Assembly: GCA_963817785.1 (NCBI GenBank)
Contig: CAWFPL010000004.1
Coordinates: 168,389 to 232,388, forward strand
DNA length: 64,000 nt
Source of the DNA: JAKALD01 sp963817785
GTDB taxonomy: Bacteria; Pseudomonadota; Gammaproteobacteria; Burkholderiales; SG8-39
Direction: 5' to 3'
Positions within the stretch are counted from its first letter, which is position 1. Every line of letters starts with the position of its first letter. A program made the translations under genes and the position numbers. The notes below the pieces were generated by a model. It was not told the origin of the DNA. It made no database searches and saw nothing but the letters and a program-made list of their open reading frames with translations. Of this stretch, positions 33,247 through 42,297 are shown one piece after another.

Positions 33247-34098
33247 ATGAACGAGAATCTGCACACCACCCGCCTGACGCTACTGCTCAATGAACTTCGG
33301 CTGCCCGCCGTCAAGCAGCTCTGGCCGAGCTTTGCCGAGCGCTCCGACAAGGAAGGCTGGCCCGCGGCTCGGTTCCTCATGATCCTGGCCGAACACGAAA
33401 TCGCCGAGCGCGATCGGCGCCGTATCGAGCGCCACCTGGCCGAAGCCAAGCTGCTGCCGGGCAAGACCCTGGAGAACTTCGACTTCGACTTCGACTTCGA
33501 CACCGTCCCGATGATCTCCAAGGCACAGGTCTCGGCGCTGTGCGCCGGCGATGGCTGGCTGCGCAGCGGCGCCAATCTGATCCTGATGGGTCCGCCGGGC
33601 GGCGGCAAATCGCACTTGTCCTCCGCAATCGGCCTGGGTCTGCTCCAGAAGGGCTGGCGCGTGCTCTTCGCCCGCACCTCCGATCTCGTCCAAAGGCTCC
33701 AGGTCGCTCGCCGCGAGCTCGCGCTCGAAGCCGCCATCAATCGCCTCGAGCGCTTCGATCTCCTCATCCTCGACGATTTCGCCTACGTCACCAAGGATCA
33801 GGCTGAAACCTCGGTCTTGTTCGAACTGATCAGCGCCCGCTACGAGCGTCGTTCCATGCTCATCACCGCCAACCAGCCCTTCGGCGAATGGGGCAAGGTC
33901 TTCCCGGATCCGGCCATGACACTCGCCGCGGTCGATCGTCTCGTCCATCACTCGACCATCTTCGAGTTGAACGTCGAGAGCTACCGCCGGCGCGCCGCCA
34001 TGGAACGCAAGCAGCACGGGCTCGGTCGACCTGCCAACTACGCAACACCGAAAAACGTCCGCGTTCCACCGCCGCGCGACAATCAACCGCCCCCGTAA
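33247..34098 (+). CDS. istB: IS21 helper ATPase IstB
   Basis: 283 residues from ATG 33247, overlapping the istA stop by ATGA. AAA+ ATPase: Walker A GPPGGGKSH, Walker B LLILDDFAYV, and a sensor region with ITANQPFGEWGKVFPD. IstB assembles at target DNA and stimulates IstA. Residues ~77-84 read DFDFDFD, from a repeated TTCGAC hexamer (33478-33501); most relatives have a single FDFD, so this is a local expansion. The gene itself appears intact, but its partner is not. Confidence 0.9.
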   Translation: MNENLHTTRLTLLLNELRLPAVKQLWPSFAERSDKEGWPAARFLMILAEHEIAERDRRRIERHLAEAKLLPGKTLENFDFDFDFDTVPMISKAQVSALCAGDGWLRSGANLILMGPPGGGKSHLSSAIGLGLLQKGWRVLFARTSDLVQRLQVARRELALEAAINRLERFDLLILDDFAYVTKDQAETSVLFELISARYERRSMLITANQPFGEWGKVFPDPAMTLAAVDRLVHHSTIFELNVESYRRRAAMERKQHGLGRPANYATPKNVRVPPPRDNQPPP

Positions 34099-34222
34099 CA
34101 CTTGCCAGCGTCAATTAACCCCGGCATCATGCCCTCGCCGCGACACCTCCTCTCATCTTGTTTGTCGCGCGCGTCTCACCCGGATTGTCGCGCCACACTC
34201 TATGTTGTTGACTGGCGGTCCG

Positions 34223-34257
34223 TCCTTCGAGGGTTTCGAATCCCTCTCTCTCCGCCA
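34223..34257 (+). other. tRNA-Ser-like 3' end, probable attachment-site remnant
   Basis: The T arm (GAGGG...CCCTC, with one extra T before TTCGAAT), the acceptor strand TCTCTCC, a discriminator G and CCA at 34255-34257. The 5' part of the tRNA is absent. This resembles the 3' fragment left beside an integrated element. The IS21 target site is only 20 bases upstream. Confidence 0.55.
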
Positions 34258-34347
34258 GAGAAGTTCAAGATTCGTACATAACAACAAAGAGAATGCTATT
34301 AAGGCCTCCCAGTCCACGCATCAGTCTACCCAACAATCCGACGGCGC

Positions 34348-35033
34348 TTAAAAGCGTCGGTAGCTATCCGGTCTATTTGCCGTGAGATTGGGTGCCGACG
34401 GTGGCGCCAAATCACTGCAGGCGAGGGTGTCGCCGCGCCCCATCATCATCATCACGCCGGCAAGCCGGCCGTCGTCCTCGTCGTCGCCAGGCTCGCCCAT
34501 GAGCGACTCGCCAGCGCGCTCGGGGGTCAGTCCGTCCAGGTCCGGCGCCTTCTCGCCCTTGGGCAGAACCGAACGCACCGCGTCCGTGCTGAAGTCGTAG
34601 CAGCGGTTGCGGTGTAGCTGAACATCCGGGCAAGCTCTGCCCGGCGCTTGTCCGGCGTGTTGTAGCGGCTGCCGTCCGACACGTGGTTCGCCACCAGCCC
34701 GTCGCAAGCCGCGAGGACCTGCTCCTCAGTCTTCCCCAGGGCGTGCGACGTGATGGCGATCTGCAGCGCGATCTTGTTGAAGCCCGTGTTCTCGGCGCTG
34801 CCTTCGCCCGCCATCAACCGCGCAAGGCTCGGCGGGAACTGGCCCTTGAACTTGGCGAGGAGCGTGGCGTCGCGCTTGGCGCTGGCACGCTTTTTCGTCC
34901 CCGCCTCGATCTTCTTGGCGGCCTTCGCGTAGAGGACCGCGAGCTTGTTCGAGAGGGCTGGCGGTGTCGGTGTCAGGGCTTCGCGGTGCGCGGAACACGA
35001 GAACTCACTCATCATGGTTAAAGCAAAAGTCAC
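34348..35033 (-). pseudogene. broken plasmid/phage-type gene (primase/helicase-associated?)
   Basis: On the minus strand, SNKLAVLYAKAAKKIEAGTK, LARLMAGEGSAENTGFNKIA and HALGKTEEQVLAACDGLV followed by RYNTPDKRRAELARMFSYT read as a continuous protein. Near 34600-34620 the sense moves to another frame (CYDFSTDAVRSVLPKGEKAP, then a GEPGDDEDD acidic stretch) and stops at 34348. The phrase HALGKTEE...SDGSRYNTPxKRRAEL recalls replication/primase-associated proteins of phages and ICEs, from memory. A frameshifted remnant of a second mobile element beside the tRNA-Ser-like site. Confidence 0.5.
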
Positions 35034-35286
35034 GCACTGCGGGCGTTATGCTGGCCGCATCGAAGCGCATAGCGCCGTGTCTGACTACATCGAGTGGCTC
35101 TGTTAGCCACCGAGCAGTCGTTCGACCCTAGACTAGGTCGGTCCGCATGAGCTCGAGCGGGCGTGGAGGAAACTCAGGGAACCATCCGGGAACATTAGGA
35201 AACCCGACTTCGCTTCTGTTCAGCGTGGAATGACTCTAAACGTTGTGTCGCGTTCGGGGACGTTCACAATGCACCCCTGAGTGTCG

Positions 35287-36927
35287 CTACGCAGCTTGAT
35301 GCATGGCATCCGCCAAGATGAGGTCAGAGGCCCTTTCTGCAATCATGATCGTCGGCGCGTTGGTATTGCATGAGGTGAGTGTCGGCATTATCGAGGCATC
35401 CACCACTCTGAGTCTCGATACCTCACGAACACGAAGTCTTTCGTCTACAACTGCTTTGCTGTCTTGCCCCATCTTGCATGTTCCTACTGGGTGATAAGAC
35501 GTGTGCCCCGTCTCGCCGCAATAGGCAATAATCTCATCAGCTCTAGCTACGGCCCGCCCTGGGCGGTGCTCGCGAACGATGAGCTTGGCAAGCGCCGGCT
35601 GCGAAGCTATCCGCCTGGAGATGCGAAGCGCTGCGATATTGGTGCTGGCATCAAGGTCGTGAGCCAAATAATTGGCGACGATTGAAGGCGGGTCATTCGG
35701 ACTCAATGAGCGTGCGTGCACTGAGCCGCGTGATTGGGGCCGCATCTGATTATGGCCTATGGAGAAGCCCCAAAAGTCATCGACGACGAGATCGGAGCCG
35801 CCCGCGTGTCTGCTGTCCCCACTAATCATGTATTGCTGAATTTTGACATCGGCGCGATCCGAGTCCGGAGACGTCTTGACGTTCGTGAAGGTCTTCGCCG
35901 AGGCCGTGGTCATGAGCCCCTTCCTAAGCAAGAAATACTTCATCGCCATGTGTGCCTGGCGTAGCGGATTCCCAAGGACGGCGTTTAGTGTTAGTGGCCG
36001 GTTACACTCGTATACGACGCGAACTTGCAGGTGATCGTGCAGGTTCTCGCCTACGCCGGGTATGTGCGCTACGACCGGGAGCCCCAGTGCTCTCAGTCGC
36101 TCGGCATCGCCGATCCCTGAAAGCTCTAGCAGCTGCGGGGACTGAACGGTTCCGCAGCAGATCACCACCTCCTTGCCAGCGGATGCAACGCGAATAGTAT
36201 TTGCAATACGATACTCCACTCCCTTTGCGCGTGTTCCGTCAAACACGATTCTTGAAGCTAGAGCTCCCGTAATGACGCGAAGATTGGGTCGCTTCAGCGC
36301 GGGCCAGAGGTAGGCAGTGGACGCACTAACCCGCTTTCCGTTCTTGATGTTGAGTTGTAGATAGCCTGTCCCGACATCGTTTGGGCCGACGTTGTAGTCG
36401 GTTATGCGCGGGTACCCTGCCTGCTGGCTCGCTTCAATGAAGGCGTCGGACAGTGGATCGGGGTCACTCGAGAGATCTGTGATCTGTACCGGGCCATCTT
36501 TACCTCGCCATGCCGGGTCACCCTCTGGAAAGCTTTCGAGCTTCTTGAAGTAGGGCAGCACATCGTCGTAACCCCAGCCGCTGTTACCAAGATCTCGCCA
36601 GTGGTCATAGTCGGCCGGCTGTCCGCGGTTAAATATCATCCCATTAACGGAGCCCGATCCGCCGAGCAGCCGACCGCGCGGCCAGTAGACTCGTTGGTGA
36701 TTCATGCGCTGCTCGGGTTCGGTGAAAAACTTCCAGTGAAAGCGAGCATCGCCCCGGATTTTGCCGATGCCAAGCGGGACCCGTAGCCAGAAATGGTGAT
36801 CCTCGCCGCCTGCTTCAAGCAACAGGACGCGGTGACGCCCACTTTCCGAGAGCCGACTCGCCACGACGCATCCAGCGGAGCCGGCGCCTACTACAACAAA
36901 GTCGAATTGCAGTTCTTCCGTGCTCAC
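35287..36927 (-). CDS. GMC-family FAD-dependent oxidoreductase (choline-dehydrogenase-like)
   Basis: 546 residues. The N-terminal FAD-binding fold FDFVVVGAGSAGCVVASRLS, the GMC signature WPRGRLLGGSGSVNGM, and a C-terminal HPVGTCKMG followed by VVDASIMPTLTSCNTNAPT give the complete pattern with the active-site His (SYHPVG). GMC enzymes oxidise alcohols to aldehydes; choline, glycerol-type and aromatic alcohols are known substrates. It is transcribed with the downstream-oriented ThDP enzyme cluster (minus strand) and sits in a sulfur-rich catabolic island, so an alkanol liberated from a sulfate or sulfonate is a plausible substrate. Confidence 0.85.
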   Translation of the reverse strand: MSTEELQFDFVVVGAGSAGCVVASRLSESGRHRVLLLEAGGEDHHFWLRVPLGIGKIRGDARFHWKFFTEPEQRMNHQRVYWPRGRLLGGSGSVNGMIFNRGQPADYDHWRDLGNSGWGYDDVLPYFKKLESFPEGDPAWRGKDGPVQITDLSSDPDPLSDAFIEASQQAGYPRITDYNVGPNDVGTGYLQLNIKNGKRVSASTAYLWPALKRPNLRVITGALASRIVFDGTRAKGVEYRIANTIRVASAGKEVVICCGTVQSPQLLELSGIGDAERLRALGLPVVAHIPGVGENLHDHLQVRVVYECNRPLTLNAVLGNPLRQAHMAMKYFLLRKGLMTTASAKTFTNVKTSPDSDRADVKIQQYMISGDSRHAGGSDLVVDDFWGFSIGHNQMRPQSRGSVHARSLSPNDPPSIVANYLAHDLDASTNIAALRISRRIASQPALAKLIVREHRPGRAVARADEIIAYCGETGHTSYHPVGTCKMGQDSKAVVDERLRVREVSRLRVVDASIMPTLTSCNTNAPTIMIAERASDLILADAMHQAA

Positions 36928-36984
36928 GCTTTTCGGCTTACGCCCCTCCCGAAGAGTTCGCGTTAAGCGATGGTTTGCCGCCGG

Positions 36985-38670
36985 TCAAGCGGCCTTCCGT
37001 GCGACAACGGCATCCCGTCTCAGCCCGGAAATCTCGGATGGATCCACGATCACGTCCACAACGGTGGGCAAATCGCTCTTAAGAGCGGCACTTACAACGT
37101 CGCCGAGCTCGTCCGCACGTTCGACGCGTACGCCCCGAGCGCCAAACGCCTCGGCCAGCTTGTCGAACCGGGGATTGCCGATGTTGGCTCCGACGTACCT
37201 TTCTTGGAAGAAATCCTTCTGGTAGGACTTTTCAACGCCCCAGGAAAAGTTGTTTAGAACGAGTACAACAGGATTCAGGCGACAGCGGATGGCGGTCTCG
37301 AGCTCTTGCATGTTCATGGCAAAACCGCCATCGCCATTGATGCATATGACGGGGGCCTCGGGCTTCGCAAACTTAATGCCTAATGACGCCGGAAAGCTGA
37401 AACCAAGGCAACCGAACTCCTGTGGCGTGAAGAGTGACGGGCATTCGAAATGATCGAAGGCGTCGGTGGCCATGTTGCCCCAGTAGCCCGCGTCCGTGAC
37501 GACATGAACGTTCTTCGGGACCGCACGCCTCAGTTCCGCAAAGAAGCGGGGAGTCCTGATCGGCGTAGCGGGCTCTTGAATGTCTGTCCGACGTTTGTCC
37601 AGCCAGGTCTGCCGACAGCTGTTTGCCCAGTCTCGCCACGGCTGCAGAGTGTCTGCCGCGCGCTTCTTCTTCTCTTCGGCGGCCAGCTCCACGGCGAACA
37701 TCCTTGCGTCAGAGACTATGCCTAGCTCAATTGGATAAACGCGGCCGAGGTCCATCGGGTCGATATCACAGTGAATGAGCTTTGCATCGACATTCAGGTA
37801 GTTGAAGTTGAAAAAAGTCGTGGTAAAGCCCAGGCGTGTGCCGATGGCGAGGATGACGTCGGCCCTTTGTGCCAATTCTCTCGCAACGCTTGAGCCACGT
37901 GGGCCCAACTGGCCGAAAAAGAGCGGATGATCGTTCGGAACCAGATCCTTATTTGCATTCGACGTAACAAGCGGGATCTGTACCGTGTCGATCAGGTGGA
38001 TGAGTTCCTTGGAGCCATGGCTCCACTTGAATCCGCTTCCCGCGATGATGAGCGGCGCTCGCGCCGCCCGCAGCATTGACAGGGTTCGCGCCACTTCTGT
38101 AGAGCTGGGAGCCGGACTCGCCTCAGCACGATACTGATGGGGTTCCTGGGGAACAAAGTTGACCTCGTGGCTCAAGAGATCTCTTGGTACTTCGACAAAG
38201 ACCGGACCACGCCGTCCGCTCATTGCGGTTCCAATCGCGTGGCGCGTAAGTTCGGCGGCCCGATCCGCGCGTCCGATGCGGACTACTGCCTTGGAAACTG
38301 GCCGCAAAACGTTGAGTTGGTCTATTTCCTGGAACGCGTCGCGTTGATCGTGCGTGGTCATTGCTGCGCCGCCAAGCGCTAGAACTGGAGAGAATGCGTG
38401 CTTGGCGACGGCCATCCCGGTCACGAGGTTGGTGACCCCCGGGCCGCCCTGCGCGAGGCAGACTCCAAGCCGTCCACTTGCACGGGCATACGCGTCTGCG
38501 ATGTGGGTCGCGGCGAGCTCATGTCGCACGCTGACGAAGTCGATGTCTGGAGCGTCGTAAAAGGCATCCAGTACTTCGAGGTATGAGGATCCGATAATTC
38601 CGAAGGCATATCGGACGCCTTCCTTGCGGATACATTCGACGATCGCCGAACCAGCGTTCATTCTTGGCAA
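36985..38670 (-). CDS. thiamine-diphosphate enzyme, sulfoacetaldehyde acetyltransferase-like
   Basis: About 561 residues. TTG 38670 is preferred as start because AGGAGG lies seven bases upstream; ATG 38661 is the alternative and has poor spacing. ThDP features: catalytic Glu in SVRHELAATHIADAYAR, QGGPGVTNLVTGMAVAKHA, and the cofactor motif INGDGGFAMNMQELETA ending in NNFSWG. The C-terminal FSWGVEKSYQKDFFQERYVG resembles Xsc (sulfoacetaldehyde acetyltransferase, which yields acetyl phosphate and sulfite) more than acetolactate synthases, though oxalyl-CoA/acetolactate-type relatives remain possible. Followed on the same strand by the GMC gene. Confidence 0.75.
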   Translation of the reverse strand: MPRMNAGSAIVECIRKEGVRYAFGIIGSSYLEVLDAFYDAPDIDFVSVRHELAATHIADAYARASGRLGVCLAQGGPGVTNLVTGMAVAKHAFSPVLALGGAAMTTHDQRDAFQEIDQLNVLRPVSKAVVRIGRADRAAELTRHAIGTAMSGRRGPVFVEVPRDLLSHEVNFVPQEPHQYRAEASPAPSSTEVARTLSMLRAARAPLIIAGSGFKWSHGSKELIHLIDTVQIPLVTSNANKDLVPNDHPLFFGQLGPRGSSVARELAQRADVILAIGTRLGFTTTFFNFNYLNVDAKLIHCDIDPMDLGRVYPIELGIVSDARMFAVELAAEEKKKRAADTLQPWRDWANSCRQTWLDKRRTDIQEPATPIRTPRFFAELRRAVPKNVHVVTDAGYWGNMATDAFDHFECPSLFTPQEFGCLGFSFPASLGIKFAKPEAPVICINGDGGFAMNMQELETAIRCRLNPVVLVLNNFSWGVEKSYQKDFFQERYVGANIGNPRFDKLAEAFGARGVRVERADELGDVVSAALKSDLPTVVDVIVDPSEISGLRRDAVVARKAA

Positions 38671-38798
38671 TGTGTGTCCTCCTAACGGGGCACGTGGCGG
38701 TTTTGCAGGCGCGCACACCGCGGCGCGGCAGCCACGACGGCTCTCAATGTTACGAGCGTTCGTCTTACTTACGTATCCGGGACCCGTGTGCCGCGTTA

Positions 38799-39860
38799 TT
38801 AGACTCGGTGGGCACCTTGAAGCTTCTGAACCGGGTTTTCCCCTTTCCCTGCTTCAAGGCCGATCCACGCAAGTAGTTGCGGCGAACAGACGTCCGCCAA
38901 GTCCTTTGGCCCTTTCTTTATGTAGCCCGCTTTCAACATAAAGTCGTGCCAACCCAAGGTGCCGTAACACAGGGAAGTGAAGGTAATGCCGGGCCAAGTC
39001 AGCCAGCGGTGCATCATTTCTGGGGTTTGTTTGAATTGCGGTGCCAGCACTTTGGCAGCTTGCTCTGAGTCGAGGTTCAGGACCGCTACGGCATCGTTAT
39101 ACGCCGCAACAAACATTGCCATTGCGAGCGGATTCGCCTCAAGGAACTTTGGGGCCGTGAACGCAAGTGGCGACATGAAGGGACCACCAAAGGCGTCGAA
39201 CCCGTCCAACACGACGTGCACGAAGGGCGCGTCAAGCTCCCTAAAGAGGAACGGGATATTCGCGAAGTGTGCTACGACGTTGGGATTCTTGGACAGAATG
39301 GACACCGTTGCGTCAGGATGCGGCAGGGTGATGATGTTGCGATCGAGGGCGCGAGGATTGCCAAGTTGCTTTTCAGCCGCCATGGCAAGCAGGATGTGTT
39401 GCAGGCTTCCGAGGCCTGGCAGCGCGATCTTGTCGTCCGGCTTAAAGTCGTGAAGAGTCTTGATGTCTTCACGCCAGGTCACGAGCTTGAATGGAAAGAT
39501 TCCGGTTCCCACCACGTATTTCCAGTCCAAGTGTTGCCACCCAATGAGAAACGGTGGCGGCCCGAGGACGCCAATATCTAATTGACCCGCGATGAACTGA
39601 TCGCGGATTACCCCACCTGTGGCAACGCGGGAGAACTCAATCACTGCGCCCGGATCGTAGCGCTTGATTGTTCCGAGCTCCTTCATTAGGAGAATCGGCG
39701 CGTACACGAGGCCGAACTGGTAACCGACCCGGATTTTGATTGGGGGCGTGGCTTGCGCGCGAGCAGTGCTTGCGTAAGTGGCCGCTGTAGTGGCTGCCGC
39801 GGCCGCGCCGACATGCCCTAGGAAACTGCGTCTAGATAGCGGCCTTTGGGCTTTGCTCAT
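38799..39860 (-). CDS. Tat-exported ABC substrate-binding protein (NMT1/Tau type)
   Basis: 353 residues. RRSFLGHVGAAAAATTAATY is a twin-arginine signal. The mature part (IKIRVGYQFGLVYAPILLMK, AGQLDIGVLGPPPFLIGW) is the two-lobed fold of TauA/SsuA/NMT1 receptors for sulfonates, nitrate or pyrimidines. No permease or ATPase follows on this strand, so it may share the ABC system at 49841-51494. Located directly upstream of the ThDP enzyme gene on the minus strand and probably co-transcribed. Confidence 0.8.
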   Translation of the reverse strand: MSKAQRPLSRRSFLGHVGAAAAATTAATYASTARAQATPPIKIRVGYQFGLVYAPILLMKELGTIKRYDPGAVIEFSRVATGGVIRDQFIAGQLDIGVLGPPPFLIGWQHLDWKYVVGTGIFPFKLVTWREDIKTLHDFKPDDKIALPGLGSLQHILLAMAAEKQLGNPRALDRNIITLPHPDATVSILSKNPNVVAHFANIPFLFRELDAPFVHVVLDGFDAFGGPFMSPLAFTAPKFLEANPLAMAMFVAAYNDAVAVLNLDSEQAAKVLAPQFKQTPEMMHRWLTWPGITFTSLCYGTLGWHDFMLKAGYIKKGPKDLADVCSPQLLAWIGLEAGKGENPVQKLQGAHRV

Positions 39861-39953
39861 TTTTCCTCCTCGAAGGGACTTAACTACTGCACCGAGGCGA
39901 AGGCAAAGCCTTCACGATCGGTTTCCTGATCTTTTCACGTCAGTACAGCCTTC

Positions 39954-40757
39954 CTAATTCCTCGGAGCGCTGCTCCGATTGCTCGCACCTGCGAGCCGGC
40001 GGGTAGCGCGCCCTACGCCTCGAGATACATTTAAAACGTACTCGTAATGGTTTGTTCGATACTTGGAAAGTCCGGTTTGAACGAGTCGACCTGTGGTGTC
40101 GAAATAGTCGCGTGTAACCACGAGTAGCGGATGACCGGGTTGAATGCGGAGAAGGCGAGCCGTCTTTCTATCTGCTCGCTCCGCAGTCATTGTTTGCCGG
40201 GCGCCGGCAATAGAAACGCCGCATTTCTCCTCGACCGTCATGATGACCAGCTTGGTTTGCGCCGCGTTGCTCTCGAAGTCACGCCGACGCAGGTGGGTGC
40301 CAATCGATGCAGGGTGATAGAGCTCGGTCGTCATGAAAGGTTCATCTGCTCGTTGTACGGCGCGGCGGATCGTTTGCATTTCGTGAACCTGTGCACGCGG
40401 CTGCAGGCCAAACCGTGCGGCGACCCACGCCGGAGATGGGGACAGACCCATCGAGACAATTTCCAGGCGGGACGGCAGCACCGAGGTAATCAATTCACTG
40501 AGCCAGCCGAGTTCCCAAACTGCACGCGCCTCCCTATGCAGGACCAGCGTCCCTTTCCCTGGTAGCCGTTCAATCAGCCCCTTATCAAGCAGCGACTTCA
40601 TGGCGCCGCGCACCGTGATGAGACTTACGCCGAACTGTCGCGCCAAGTCTCTTTCAGGCGGCAGGAATCCGCCCGCCGGATATTCCCCCGATCCGATCTT
40701 TGTCTCGATCTGGTTGGCGATTTGAAAGTAGAGCGGAATAGGGGAACGAGTGAGCAC
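39954..40757 (-). CDS. GntR-family regulator, HutC/UTRA type
   Basis: 267 residues. An N-terminal winged helix (IPLYFQIANQIETKIGSGEY, FLPPERDLARQFGVSLITVR) and a C-terminal UTRA ligand domain (HEMQTIRRAVQRADEPFMTT, a GARQTMTAERAD segment and DYFDTTGRLVQTGLSKYRTN). It is the first gene of the minus-strand run receptor, ThDP enzyme, GMC oxidoreductase and probably controls it in response to a small ligand such as the imported substrate. Confidence 0.88.
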   Translation of the reverse strand: MLTRSPIPLYFQIANQIETKIGSGEYPAGGFLPPERDLARQFGVSLITVRGAMKSLLDKGLIERLPGKGTLVLHREARAVWELGWLSELITSVLPSRLEIVSMGLSPSPAWVAARFGLQPRAQVHEMQTIRRAVQRADEPFMTTELYHPASIGTHLRRRDFESNAAQTKLVIMTVEEKCGVSIAGARQTMTAERADRKTARLLRIQPGHPLLVVTRDYFDTTGRLVQTGLSKYRTNHYEYVLNVSRGVGRATRRLAGASNRSSAPRN

Positions 40758-41177
40758 GGCTAGCTTTGTCTGGACGCGTATGAGATTATAATGTCATAAG
40801 TGCGGCGAAGCGGCAATGCGGGCAGCAAACTGGAGCGCACCGACCAGACTCGAATAAAACCTACAAGATGTATGAGCATGGCCTCTCGCAGCTCCGTGTG
40901 CGCCAAAGCTCGATGTAGGCGAGCGTGACTTAACTGCACGCGGGCAATCGGATCCTGCTCTTGTCGCCGGACCCTGGTCAGGTCAATGCGGAGATCTACA
41001 GCGACGGGCGGGACCGGGTCCGATCCACGGCATCGTGGGGTACTAGGATGCCAAGATCTACAGTCGGGTGAAATTGAGGGTAATCCAAAAGGGACGCCTC
41101 GCAGCTTCAATAGATCAGGTCATCTCTAAAGTTAAATGCGTAAATAAGAAAGCCACAAAGATGAGGAGGAGACACTC
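40758..41177. other. intergenic region with an ABC-ATPase remnant
   Basis: Between the GntR gene and the next receptor gene. An AT-rich patch near 40785-40800 may hold the GntR promoter. Bases ~40940-41010 are a degenerate copy of the 3' end of the ABC ATPase gene (separate entry). The last bases carry AGGAGG before ATG 41178. No intact gene. Confidence 0.5.
40940..41010 (+). pseudogene. remnant of an ABC ATPase C-terminus
   Basis: In the plus frame the stretch reads GNRILLLSPDPGQVNAEIYS, nearly identical to GNRILLLSPHPGQVKAELNS of the intact ATPase at 50470-50535, and the DNA matches along its length as well. Upstream and downstream similarity fades with stops and indels. A second copy of the ABC ATPase gene once preceded this receptor gene and has decayed. 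Confidence 0.65.
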
Positions 41178-42221
41178 ATGAAGTACGCGACTAAGCAGCA
41201 CAACAGGCGAAGCTTACGGGTGGCGCAGGCGGTTCTTGTAGCGGCCATTGCCGCTTGTGGGCTCGGTATCAGCCGCCCGAGCTTTGCTGACAAGCACGAG
41301 GTAAGCCTTTCCAAACAGTTTGGGCTCGCATTTCTCCCGCTTATCGTCATGCAAGACCAGCGGCTCGTAGAGAGGGCGGCAGAAAAGGCGGGATTAGGCA
41401 AAATCAAGGTGACCTGGGCCACCTTGGGCGGAGGTGCGGCCTCCAACGATGCGCTGCTCTCCGGAAGCGTCGACTTCGTGTCTGGAGGGGCGGGTCCACT
41501 CATTACGCTTTGGGCCGCAACCCGAGGCAACGTGCACGTGAAGGGCGTGGGATCTGTCGCGGCGATGCCGTTTACGCTGACCACCGTGGATCCCAACGTG
41601 AAAACGATCGCCGATTTCACCGCTAACGACCGCATCGCCATGCCAGCGGCCAAAGTGTCGATTCAAGCCATTACTCTGCAAATGGCGGCTGCAAAGATGT
41701 TCGGCGAGAAGCATTACGATCAGCTGGATAAGTGGACGGTCAGCATGAAGAACCCGGACGCGCTTATCGCACTCCTGTCAGGCCAAGGAATCACGGCACA
41801 CTTCAGCGGTCCGCCCTTTCCTTCTCAGGAGCTCGAGAGTCCCAAGGTGCATGAAGTATTGAATTCTTACGACGTACTCGGCGGGCCTGGGATGCTGGTC
41901 GGCCTCTATTCCACGAGCCGATTCCATGAGCAAAACCCACGTCTATACGAGGCTGTGCTAAACGCGCTACAAGAGGCTGATCGAATTATCGATAGCGATA
42001 AGCGAGCCGCCGCACGCACCTACGTGCGCGTTACTAAGTCCAAGCTCTCGGTCGATTTCGTTTACAAGATCATCGCCGATCCCCGCGTGGAGTTCAGTGT
42101 GATTCCACGCAATGTCATGAAGTACGCAAGCTTTATGTACAAGACTCGAGCCATCAAACAGTTGCCTCACTCGTGGAAGGATTTGTTTTTCCCTGAAATT
42201 TATGACCTTCCGGGGAGTTGA
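41178..42221 (+). CDS. periplasmic ABC substrate-binding protein (NMT1-like)
   Basis: 347 residues; the ATG is preceded by AGGAGG. A Sec signal of ~37 residues ends in SRPSFA. The mature part (VSLSKQFGLAFLPLIVMQDQ, ALLSGSVDFVSGGAGPLITL) has the TauA/NMT1 receptor fold. The C-terminus FFPEIYDLPGS is identical to that of the paralogue at 48791, and the two align end to end. An ATPase remnant upstream suggests it once stood in its own ABC operon. The sulfatase gene follows 77 bases later, so a sulfate ester or sulfonate ligand is plausible. Confidence 0.82.
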   Translation: MKYATKQHNRRSLRVAQAVLVAAIAACGLGISRPSFADKHEVSLSKQFGLAFLPLIVMQDQRLVERAAEKAGLGKIKVTWATLGGGAASNDALLSGSVDFVSGGAGPLITLWAATRGNVHVKGVGSVAAMPFTLTTVDPNVKTIADFTANDRIAMPAAKVSIQAITLQMAAAKMFGEKHYDQLDKWTVSMKNPDALIALLSGQGITAHFSGPPFPSQELESPKVHEVLNSYDVLGGPGMLVGLYSTSRFHEQNPRLYEAVLNALQEADRIIDSDKRAAARTYVRVTKSKLSVDFVYKIIADPRVEFSVIPRNVMKYASFMYKTRAIKQLPHSWKDLFFPEIYDLPGS

Positions 42222-42297
42222 GCGGCGTCATCGTCATGGATGCGGCTAACGCGTCCGACGGTCGAGAAAATGCGACAGAAATCATAAGGAATTGCAG

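Larger units (their letters stand above)
30593..33250 (+). pseudogene. istA: IS21 transposase istA, frameshifted and split by IS630
   Basis: The first frame (30593-~31160) has the N-terminal HTH (AAAKAGISVATAYRIEQDPR) and the start of the DDE core (GLSDFTEMGDLNITVTGVPL). Near 31155-31180 the reading shifts; the pattern fits two extra bases. The core then continues to LLLGGTPL, where IS630 sits at a TA. Removing IS630 restores the frame across the junction (CCC TTA ATG ACA), and the C-terminus runs from TPERGRPGPNGKHGHVVDYR to the stop at 33250. The final A of ATGA is shared with istB. The gene is dead on two counts. Confidence 0.8.
30432..34195 (+). mobile_element. IS21-family element interrupted by an IS630-family element
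   Basis: The ends TGCCGCGCGTC and GTCGCGCCA (inverted) are flanked by the 8-bp direct repeat CACTCTAT at 30424-30431 and 34196-34203. Two subterminal repeats of the form GCGCGTCAATNAGGATGAGA lie at the left end (30436 and 30459), with inverted relatives at the right (34148-34194), as expected for IS21 transposase binding. Without the nested IS630 it is about 2.66 kb, normal for the family. It carries istA and istB. Confidence 0.85.
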
